This document shows positions 1 to 8,146 of a DNA stretch of 34,782 nt, one piece after another; within the stretch, counting starts at the first letter, position 1; each line of letters begins with the position of its first letter. A program made the translations under genes and the position numbers. Location: assembly GCA_023954855.1 (NCBI GenBank), contig JAGSGY010000058.1, positions 1-34,782 on the forward strand, written 5' to 3'. Under the pieces are notes generated by a model. The model made no database searches. It was given only the letters and a program-made list of their open reading frames with translations, and was not told where the DNA came from. The DNA is from Pseudomonadota bacterium (GTDB lineage Bacteria > Myxococcota_A > UBA796 > GCA-2862545).

Positions 1-3000
1 ATGGCGCTTGCCTCTGCAGGTGTCGAAGGTCAGGCCGCACAGCTCTCGTCGAACGTGCTCCTGCGCAAGGTGCTTCGCGACGCGCTGCATCTCGATGCCG
101 GCGGCAAGGCAGCCGTCGACGGGATCTCCCGTTCCGGTGGCCGCGCTTTGCCACAGGACCAGCTCAACCGCATGAACGCGGCTTTCGAGCACGACTTCAG
201 CCACGTTCGCGTGCACACCGGCGGTACCGCTGCACGCGCCTCCGAGGCTCTCAACGCCCACGCCTTCACGCTCGGCGCGGACATCTTCTTCGGCGCCGGC
301 GAGTGGGCTCCGAACTCGGCATCGGGCGACCGCCTGCTTGCTCATGAGCTGACGCACGTGCTCCAGCACGACGAGGGGCGTCTGCCGTCTACGAGTGGCT
401 CCGAAGGTGACGTCGAGGTCTCCAACCCCAACGAGTCGGTCGAGCTCGAGGCCTACCGAAACGAGGATCGGATCCTGGCCGCGCTGCGCAACATCGACGC
501 AGACCTGGCCAACGGCGATGCGGCGCAAGATGCACCTGTTGCCCAGGGCCAGCAGGCCGCGAACGCCGTAGCGAACGAGACGGTCGAGTCCGTCGACACG
601 GCTGTGGACGTTGCCGAGACCCGCACCGATCTCGGTCTCGAGAGCGCCGAAACGGCACCGATGATCGAGTCGGCCGAAGTCGTCGTCGAGACCGCGGAGG
701 CTGCCGAGGTCGAGTCCGATTCACCGATGATGGCGGATCGCGAAGCCGCGACCCCCACGAGCGGCGCGATCATCGACATGATCAAGAAGTCGCGTGGCAA
801 GGCACTGCCGGGTGCAGTGGCCCAGAAGCTCGCAGCCCTGCTCGGGCACGACTTCTCGCACGTCCGCGTGCACACCGACAACGAGGCCGCCAAGGCCGCC
901 GATGAGCTCAACGCCAGGGCCTTCGCCCTCGGCGCCGACGTGTTCTTCAACACCGGCGAGTTCGCTCCCGCAAGCGCGGATGGCCAAGAGCTGCTCGCGC
1001 ACGAGCTCACCCACGTGGTGCAGCACGACGAAGGCCGCCTGCCGTCTGGCGGAGATGGCCTCGATGTCAGCAAGCCCAGTGATGGCGCTGAGGTCGAAGC
1101 GCGCGACAACGCCGCCGCAGCCGTCGAGCAGATCGAGACCGTGGGTGGCTTTGATGCCGTCGAGCCCGCGGCCGTCGATCCCGTCACGCACGCCGCCCCC
1201 GCCGTTGAGGAAGGGCCGGTCATGCGCCAGGGCCAGTCCCAGGACAACCGCAGCACCGATCCCAACGGCGGACAGGGCCAGGGCTCCGACCGCATTCAGG
1301 TTCGCTTTGGCGGCCGCACCTTCAACCTGCGCCTTCCGAGCGTCCCCGGTGCCGGTGAGACCCTTCGCTGGTCGCCGCAGGAAATCGACCTTCCGGGCCT
1401 CGCAGGTCCGCCGAGCTTCGAAGTCGTCTTCGGCCAGGACGGTCTGCCGTCTCGCGGCCAGATCACGGTCAGCTTCGCGCTCGGCAGCGTGACTCTCGAT
1501 GATGTGACCCTGTCGATGAACGCCGACGGCGACATCGCCGGCGGTGGCTCCTCGACCATCAACATCGCCGATCTCGGCACCGCGACGGCCGACGTCAGCT
1601 TCGACGCCAATGGCGTGAAGGTCGACGGCACGATCACCGCCGAAGAGGTCGCCATCCCCGGTGTGGACTGGCTCACCTTCTCGGGTGGCCAGATTGACTT
1701 CTCCGGCGACGTGAATGGCATCTCGGCGCAGGGCTCGATCAACGGTGTGCTCGAGGAAGTCGGCACCTTCGAGGTCACCCTCGGCTACAGCGAGGGGCAG
1801 CTCTCCGGAGCGCTGACGCTCACGGTCCAAGAGGGCGGCATCGCCGTCACCGAAGAAGCCACCATCGAGACTGGCGTGCTCGTCGGCGCGTTCACCTCCG
1901 CGGGCGTCGAGCTCGCTGGAAATGTGCACATCAACGTGCGGGACTTCTGCACCGCCGATGCGCTCGTCGCCTACAGCATGCCCTCGAACCTGTTCTCGGC
2001 GACGATTGTCGCGCAGCAGTGGCCCGAGAGCTTCAGCCTTGGCGAGCAGGTCCAGGTCAGCGAGACCAGCGTCACCGTCGTCATCGAGGAGAGCGAGCTC
2101 ATCTCGATCACCGGCGGCGCTGCCTTTGTCTACGGCGAGCAGTGGGATGGTCGGGTTGACCTGACCTACGACGCCACCGCCAACGCGGTCTCGGGCACCG
2201 GTACCCTCGGCATGACCGAGGATGCACAGGCTGACGGCATCTCGCTCGGCGAGCAAGCCGGCGGCACGATCCTCAAAGAAGCCGAAGCGACGGTCACGGT
2301 CGAAGAGAACACCTTCGTCGAGGCCACCGGTCACTTCGCGGCTGAGGTTCCCTACGAAGAGCTTCCGACCTTCCGCATCAGCTCCGAAGAGCTCACCTAC
2401 GGCTTTGCCGACTCGGCTCTCTCGGGTGGCCTCACTGCCACCACCATGCGCCAGATTGCCCTCGGACCTGAGGAAGGCACGCAGATCCTCATCGAAGAGG
2501 GGGCGAGCGCCACTGGCTCGATGGAGAACAACCAGGTCCAGCGCATCGACGGCGGCATTCCCTTCGCGATTCAGGATCCGATTGGTCCGATCGGTGAGGG
2601 CAGCCTCGGCTTCGAGATGCCCGAGGGCCAAAGCAGCCTCAACGCCGAAGCGACCTTCACGCTCACCGCCCCGTACGGCTTCCCCGACCGCGCAAGCACC
2701 ACCGCCTTCTTTAAGGAAGGGGGCACGGTCTCGATGACGATGACCGAAGGCGAGCTCGACGCGGCTACGGTCGAACAGCTCGACTTCACCATCCTCAACC
2801 CCACCGAAGACGCTGGCGGCCAGATCGACGGCAGCCTCAGCGGCAGCCTGGCCTTCGACACCGGCATGGTGAATGCCCAGGGTTCGGCGGCACTCGTCGC
2901 GGACTGGCCGATTCCCGTGGACTTTGGCGAGCTGACCCTCACCGAGGGCGGCAACATCAGCGCGACCATCGCCGAGAGTGAGCTCACGCAGTTCAACGGC

Positions 3001-6000
3001 GAGCTCCCGTTTGCCGGCAAGGTGAACTCCGAGGCCACGGTCGAGCCCATCGCCTTCGCTGGCGACATCAGCGGCGACTTCGACAAGGACGAGGATGCTC
3101 TCACGGGTGCCGCGCAGGCCCAGCTGACCGCTCCGGTGGTCATGCCGCTCAAGAATGGCGATGAGATTCGCATTCTCGAAGGCCAGGTCACGGCGCAGTT
3201 CCAGGGTGCCGAGGGCCTCACGCAGCTCGGCTTCAACGCCTCTGCCGAGTACCACCGCGACCAGGAACTCTTCCTCGCCGGCGCCATCAGCGACGCGACC
3301 TACGACGTCGCCACCGGCATGATGAACTTCGACGCCAACCTGGCGTTGATGGCTCCGATCGAGAAGAGCAACGCCGAGAACACCTTCACGTTCCGCGCGC
3401 TGCAAGGCTCCGAAGTCCTCGTTGAGATTCGCGAGAACGCGCTCCAGAAGGTCGGCGGAACGCTGCTGTTTGAGGTCGACGATGAGCTCGGCCTGCTGCT
3501 ACGTGGCTCCGTCACCGAGGCCAACCTCGACCTCACCGAGGACGCGCTGCTCTCAGGCATCCTCGATGTGCGGACCGCTCGCGAGTTCGTGCATCCCCGC
3601 TCCGGTGCCGGCGAAGATCCGTCCACGGCCGAGGCGTACCAGTTCGTGGTCGAGATGGAGTCCGGCGTTCGCGGCGAGCTCAAGGACAACGAGGTCACTG
3701 AAGTCCAGGCCAACCTCAACTTCCGCGTCGACTTGCTCGAGCAGGAGCTGGCCCGTGGCCAGGTGGGCGGCACCTGGGACATGACCAAGGACGAGTTCAC
3801 CGGCGGTGGCGACGTCGCCCTGACCCGGGACATGCCGCTCGTCACGACCCAGTCCGAGGGCGAGCAGGGGCAGACGCCTCCAGAGCCGAGCGGAGACGGT
3901 GCAGGCCGCTTCGAGAGCTACACCGCCTTCCTCGCGGCCGGCTCGAACGTGACCGTCGCCATGGCGGCCAACGAGCTCGAGAAAGCGCAGGTCGATGTCG
4001 CTGGCTTCCTCAACCGAGGACCCGAGCGTGTCGCCGAGGCCAACCTCTCGGGTCAGTACAAGATCGGCGACCAAGAAGAGGGCTTCGAAGGCTCGGTCAG
4101 CGGCACCGTCATCTCGCGCATCGCGTGGTCCGAAGGTGACCGCTTCGACAGCTTCATCGACGAGGGTACGAGCTTCGACGCGACGATGGCGAACAGCTCG
4201 ATCACCACGGCATCGGGCAACTTCCTGTTCTCGCTCGACGAAGAGGGCGAGAAGAAGGCTGTGGTCCAGCTCTCGGCCAACTACGAGGCTGGCGTCGGCA
4301 TCACCGCTGACGGCGTGGTCTCGGTCGTCTCCGACATCTTCGTGCGCGACATGGGCGACGGCTTCACGCTGTTCCTCGCCGAAGGATCAGGCGGCGAAGG
4401 CCACATCGAGAACGACGAGCTCACGAGCATCGGCGGCACCATCACGCTGATGGTCCGCAAGGATGGCGAGGACGCCATTCGCGGTGACTTCACGGCCACC
4501 TACGACGCCAGCCAGGGCACCAACGCCATCATCTCGGGCCTCGGCACCGTCGAGGTGCTCAGCGACATCGCCATGGGCGGTGGCCAGGAGTACCAGTTCA
4601 CGCTGAACGCCGGCTCCGGCGTCAGCTGCCAGATCACCGAGTCGCAGCTCGACTACGTCGAAGGCAGCTTGGGTGTGGCGATTGCCGATAGCGCCGGCGA
4701 CTTCCTGCAGGCCGACATCTCGGGAAGGTACACGCACGGCCAGACCGACTTCACCGGTCGCGGCTCGCTTACGGTGACCGACGAGCGCGAGATGGCCAAC
4801 TCGAACGGCTACAGCCTCGTGATCTGCGAGGGTGGTGGCGCCGAGATCGAAGTGGCCAAGATGGAGCTCGTGTCGCTCTCTGCGACCATTCCGCTTCGCA
4901 TCGACAATCCCGAGCCGCTGTTCTCGGTGACGTTGGCCGGTACCTACGTGCACGCCGACACCCGCTTCGACGGTACGGGCGAGGCCATCTTGCTGCGCCG
5001 CGAGGCCGTGGCCGAAGACGTGGCGACCGGCGACGACATCTACTCCTTCTACTTGGAGGAGGGCACGACTGCGACGGCGACCGTCGAGAACAACACCTTC
5101 AAGGAAGCCACCGGTACGCTCGTTGCGTCGGTCTGGGATGACCAAGGTGAGTTCCTGGTTGCGACCGCGAATGGCACCTACGTCCGTGGCGAGACCGAAT
5201 CGACGGTCTCGGTGTACGGCCGCGCCGACATCACCCGCGAGAAGCTGCTGGTCGAGGGCGACGAGTACAACGTCAGCCTGGTCGTCGGCTCGGGCGCCGA
5301 GCTCACCGTCGAAGACAACCAGCTCATGCAGATTGCCGGCACCATTTCGACTCGCGTCGACCGGGTCGGCGGCGAAGGCGAGATGGGCGAGTTTGCCCAG
5401 GTCGACCTCATGGGCACCTGGACGCGTGACACGGGCTTCAACGGCCGTGGTTCTGCCGTCCTCATCTCCGAGTTCGTGGCCGGTTCGGTCGGCAACTACA
5501 CCCTCGTCGTCGAGCCTGGTGCGGGCGCCGAAGTCGAGATGCAGAACTCCGAAGTCACCAAGATCGGTGGCACCATCCCGGTTCGCCTCGACGAGGGCGA
5601 GCTCCAGTTCATCCGCGGTCAGCTCACTGGCGACTACGTGGTCGCGACCGAGGCCTTCAGCGGCAACGGCTCTGCCGAAGTCATCAACGCCAAGCAGCTC
5701 GCTTCCCTCGGTGACAGCGAGCAGCTCTGGCTCAACCCGGGCACCGGCGCCAACGTCGTCATCACCGACAACGAGCTCACCGAGATCGGCGGCCAGGTCT
5801 TCCTGTCCCTGCGCGACTCGGGCGGTGAGTACATCGAAGTGACCTTCGGCGGACGCTTTGACGCAGCCGGCGGCACGGGCTTCACGGGCGGCGGTTCTGC
5901 CACGGTCACCCGTGACAAGCAGCTCGCCCAGATTGGCGACTACACCTTCTTCCTCGAGCCTGGGGCTGGCGCCTCGGCGGACGTGGTCGAGAACGCCCTG

Positions 6001-8112
6001 ACCCGCGTCGGCGGCAACGTTCCCTTCCGGGTCAACGACACCGAGGGCCCGCTCCTCCGCGGACAGGCCGAAGGCGAGTACCTCGCCGAGACCGGTATGT
6101 TCTCGGGTGAGGGTCGGGTCGAGCTCGCGCGCAACCTCACGTTCAACGCCCCCGGCGGCGTGACGCTCGAGTTCCTGTCGGGCTCCGGTGGCGGTGGTGT
6201 GGTCGAGGACAACGAGCTGCGCCGCTTGACCGGCACGCTGATGGTCAACATCGGCAATGCCGACGGGCCGCTCATCTACCTCGAAGCTCAGGGCGAGTTC
6301 GACGCGGTCAACAAGAACATCGAGCGCCTCGAAGGCACGATGCGCATGCTGCGGCCCTTCGAGCTTCTCGATGGCGCCATCATCATCGAGAACGTGAGTG
6401 GCTCGGCGCTGGTCGAGAACAACGCGCTGACCGAAGCCAGTGGCGGCGGCACCATCCGCGTGCCCCCGCTCAACGACATGACCGGTACCTTCAACGTCAA
6501 CTACTCCACCGAGGGCGGCGTCGAGAAGTACTGGGGCGACGGCCAGCTTGACTTCACGCTGTTCAACGAGCCCGACAAGGGCCGGTACATGCGCGGCATG
6601 GTGCGCGCCGAATACCACCGCGACGACACCTTCCTCATCGAGGGTACGGCCGAGTACGCACTCAACGAGATGATCGGCGGCACGGTCGGCATTAGCGTCG
6701 ACCAGGAAATGGACCCCGAGATCAACGCCACGCTCGACGTCAACACCACGCTGGTGCCGGGCAAGGAGCTGTTCCGCAAGGAAATGGACATCATCCCGCG
6801 CATGGAGATCAACGTCTACGGTCCCATCGCCCTGATCTTCGGTGCGAAGGCGGGAATGGGCCTTGAGATGCTGCCGCTGACCATGGCGGCGAGCATCGGC
6901 ATCTCCAATTGGCGCCCGCTCGCGGAAGACGCCAACGTTCCGGACTTCGACGCCGAGCTGGCCCTGAACTGGGGCATGAACTTCGACGCCTTGGTCGCCG
7001 CCTACCTCGCACTCGGCTTGAGTGTCGGCGTGGCGAGCGCCAGCGCCGGTATCCGCGGTGAGGTCGAGCTCGACGTTCCGATGACCATCCAGCCCGAGGG
7101 CCACCTGCACGGTGGCGCCGATGGCTACTGGGGTGAGCTCGGAATCGGTATCGCGATTAGCCCGACCCTCGCGCTGCGCGTCATCCCGTACGTCGATGCG
7201 GCCATCAAGGGTATTGACCCGTTCGTGCATGACTTCGACGGCATCGAGATGACGCTGACGGACATTGCGAACTTCGAGTGGGGCACCTCCTACGTGTTCG
7301 GCGACAAGCAGGAGCAGCGTGACTACACGCCGGCTGCTGTGCCGACCCCGGGCGGCTCGCAGAGCACCCAGGCCAAGCACGAAGAAGCCCCCAACATGGG
7401 TGGCAACAGCACGGGTGGAACGGCCCAGGCTGCCGGTGGTCCTGCCGTCGGTGGCAACGATGTCGATGCCAACGACGAGGCCGCCGATCAGGGCGGTGCG
7501 ATGGGCGAGATGATGGCCACCATCGACAAGATCAAGGTCATGGCCGAAGGCATTGGCGCTCTCGGTGAGCTCGTCGGCATGGTCATCAAGCTGGTGACGG
7601 CCTTCCTGACGCTCGGCCCGATTGGCCTCATCGTCATGGCTGTCTGGATGATCTTCAAGGGCGAGCTGTCGTGGGACAACATCGTCTCCGCCATCGACAA
7701 GGTCGTCGCCGCACTCGAGGTCGCCGCAGAGCTGCTGCGTCCATACCTGCCCGACTGGATGAAGCCCCTGGTCGACGCCTTCTCGGGCGACAAGCCCGGT
7801 CTGCTCGACGCGCTGTTCGGCGCGGACGACAAGATGCGCGAGTCGGTCGGCAAGGGCGAGCACAAGTACGCGAACGTTGAGTTCCGCGGCACGATGATCA
7901 ACGAGATGATGTCGGGCTGGTGTGGTGACGAGGACGAGGCGTGCATCCGCGAAGTGCTCGAGTTCAGCGACAGCAAGGGCGAGTTCAAGGCTGTCGTCAA
8001 CCAGTGTGAGGGCGGTGCAGACCGCATCATGGACAAGCTGAGCGGCAGCGCCGACACAGCGGTTGGCAAGCTGATGAAGAAGAACGGTATCGCCTACTCG
8101 ACGGGCTGGTAG
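1..8112 (+). CDS. Giant tandem-DUF4157 (eCIS core domain) repeat protein
   Basis: A 2703-residue protein. Two DUF4157-type domains lie at about residues 46-125 and 265-345. Each has the DFSHVRVHT motif, an FxLGAD(I/V)FF stretch and a zincin-like HELTH (115-119 and 334-338) followed by the same QHDEGRLPS. An acidic linker (130-260) separates them, and a Gln/Gly-rich linker ends near 430. About twenty beta-type repeats of ~75 residues follow (roughly 660-2165). A Gly/Ala-rich linker (about 2440-2500), a strongly hydrophobic stretch (about 2520-2552) and a small C-terminal domain with GWCGDEDEAC complete it. DUF4157 is known from proteins linked to extracellular contractile injection systems (eCIS), often putative payloads, so a secreted or injected role is inferred, not shown. 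Base 1 is an ATG, but no upstream sequence is visible and the protein could begin earlier. Whether the HExxH sites are catalytic is unknown. Confidence 0.85.
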   Translation: MALASAGVEGQAAQLSSNVLLRKVLRDALHLDAGGKAAVDGISRSGGRALPQDQLNRMNAAFEHDFSHVRVHTGGTAARASEALNAHAFTLGADIFFGAGEWAPNSASGDRLLAHELTHVLQHDEGRLPSTSGSEGDVEVSNPNESVELEAYRNEDRILAALRNIDADLANGDAAQDAPVAQGQQAANAVANETVESVDTAVDVAETRTDLGLESAETAPMIESAEVVVETAEAAEVESDSPMMADREAATPTSGAIIDMIKKSRGKALPGAVAQKLAALLGHDFSHVRVHTDNEAAKAADELNARAFALGADVFFNTGEFAPASADGQELLAHELTHVVQHDEGRLPSGGDGLDVSKPSDGAEVEARDNAAAAVEQIETVGGFDAVEPAAVDPVTHAAPAVEEGPVMRQGQSQDNRSTDPNGGQGQGSDRIQVRFGGRTFNLRLPSVPGAGETLRWSPQEIDLPGLAGPPSFEVVFGQDGLPSRGQITVSFALGSVTLDDVTLSMNADGDIAGGGSSTINIADLGTATADVSFDANGVKVDGTITAEEVAIPGVDWLTFSGGQIDFSGDVNGISAQGSINGVLEEVGTFEVTLGYSEGQLSGALTLTVQEGGIAVTEEATIETGVLVGAFTSAGVELAGNVHINVRDFCTADALVAYSMPSNLFSATIVAQQWPESFSLGEQVQVSETSVTVVIEESELISITGGAAFVYGEQWDGRVDLTYDATANAVSGTGTLGMTEDAQADGISLGEQAGGTILKEAEATVTVEENTFVEATGHFAAEVPYEELPTFRISSEELTYGFADSALSGGLTATTMRQIALGPEEGTQILIEEGASATGSMENNQVQRIDGGIPFAIQDPIGPIGEGSLGFEMPEGQSSLNAEATFTLTAPYGFPDRASTTAFFKEGGTVSMTMTEGELDAATVEQLDFTILNPTEDAGGQIDGSLSGSLAFDTGMVNAQGSAALVADWPIPVDFGELTLTEGGNISATIAESELTQFNGELPFAGKVNSEATVEPIAFAGDISGDFDKDEDALTGAAQAQLTAPVVMPLKNGDEIRILEGQVTAQFQGAEGLTQLGFNASAEYHRDQELFLAGAISDATYDVATGMMNFDANLALMAPIEKSNAENTFTFRALQGSEVLVEIRENALQKVGGTLLFEVDDELGLLLRGSVTEANLDLTEDALLSGILDVRTAREFVHPRSGAGEDPSTAEAYQFVVEMESGVRGELKDNEVTEVQANLNFRVDLLEQELARGQVGGTWDMTKDEFTGGGDVALTRDMPLVTTQSEGEQGQTPPEPSGDGAGRFESYTAFLAAGSNVTVAMAANELEKAQVDVAGFLNRGPERVAEANLSGQYKIGDQEEGFEGSVSGTVISRIAWSEGDRFDSFIDEGTSFDATMANSSITTASGNFLFSLDEEGEKKAVVQLSANYEAGVGITADGVVSVVSDIFVRDMGDGFTLFLAEGSGGEGHIENDELTSIGGTITLMVRKDGEDAIRGDFTATYDASQGTNAIISGLGTVEVLSDIAMGGGQEYQFTLNAGSGVSCQITESQLDYVEGSLGVAIADSAGDFLQADISGRYTHGQTDFTGRGSLTVTDEREMANSNGYSLVICEGGGAEIEVAKMELVSLSATIPLRIDNPEPLFSVTLAGTYVHADTRFDGTGEAILLRREAVAEDVATGDDIYSFYLEEGTTATATVENNTFKEATGTLVASVWDDQGEFLVATANGTYVRGETESTVSVYGRADITREKLLVEGDEYNVSLVVGSGAELTVEDNQLMQIAGTISTRVDRVGGEGEMGEFAQVDLMGTWTRDTGFNGRGSAVLISEFVAGSVGNYTLVVEPGAGAEVEMQNSEVTKIGGTIPVRLDEGELQFIRGQLTGDYVVATEAFSGNGSAEVINAKQLASLGDSEQLWLNPGTGANVVITDNELTEIGGQVFLSLRDSGGEYIEVTFGGRFDAAGGTGFTGGGSATVTRDKQLAQIGDYTFFLEPGAGASADVVENALTRVGGNVPFRVNDTEGPLLRGQAEGEYLAETGMFSGEGRVELARNLTFNAPGGVTLEFLSGSGGGGVVEDNELRRLTGTLMVNIGNADGPLIYLEAQGEFDAVNKNIERLEGTMRMLRPFELLDGAIIIENVSGSALVENNALTEASGGGTIRVPPLNDMTGTFNVNYSTEGGVEKYWGDGQLDFTLFNEPDKGRYMRGMVRAEYHRDDTFLIEGTAEYALNEMIGGTVGISVDQEMDPEINATLDVNTTLVPGKELFRKEMDIIPRMEINVYGPIALIFGAKAGMGLEMLPLTMAASIGISNWRPLAEDANVPDFDAELALNWGMNFDALVAAYLALGLSVGVASASAGIRGEVELDVPMTIQPEGHLHGGADGYWGELGIGIAISPTLALRVIPYVDAAIKGIDPFVHDFDGIEMTLTDIANFEWGTSYVFGDKQEQRDYTPAAVPTPGGSQSTQAKHEEAPNMGGNSTGGTAQAAGGPAVGGNDVDANDEAADQGGAMGEMMATIDKIKVMAEGIGALGELVGMVIKLVTAFLTLGPIGLIVMAVWMIFKGELSWDNIVSAIDKVVAALEVAAELLRPYLPDWMKPLVDAFSGDKPGLLDALFGADDKMRESVGKGEHKYANVEFRGTMINEMMSGWCGDEDEACIREVLEFSDSKGEFKAVVNQCEGGADRIMDKLSGSADTAVGKLMKKNGIAYSTGW
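1990..6500 (+). repeat. About 20 degenerate ~75-residue beta repeats
   Basis: Within the giant DUF4157 protein a unit recurs every 222-231 bases. Its core reads roughly GSG-x-E-x-x-(V/I)-E-(N/D)-N-x-L-x-x-(I/V)-x-G-T, followed by alternating hydrophobic residues and an FxGxGxAxV turn. Clear cores include IENDELTSIGGT, VEDNQLMQIAGT, ITDNELTEIGGQ and VEDNELRRLTGT. The first core is near 2090 and the last near 6412. The alternating pattern suggests stacked beta strands, such as a beta-solenoid or elongated fibre. Copies diverge well at DNA level, so this is an old protein repeat rather than a recent tandem duplication. Confidence 0.75.
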
Positions 8113-8132
8113 CCGCACGCGGTAGAGTGCGG
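8113..8132 (+). other. Short inverted repeat after the giant gene's stop
   Basis: CCGCAC at 8113-8118 pairs perfectly with GTGCGG at 8127-8132 around an 8-base loop, directly after the TAG stop and before the GGGAGGGG ribosome-binding site of the next gene. No T-tract follows, so it is not a convincing intrinsic terminator. It may attenuate or stabilise the transcript between the two genes, or be chance in GC-rich DNA. Confidence 0.3.
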
Positions 8133-8146
8133 GGCCTGGGAGGGGC

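Noticed and set aside
721-3405. 894-codon open frame on the minus strand
   Set aside because: Antisense shadow of the DUF4157 gene with no family features and no ribosome-binding site.
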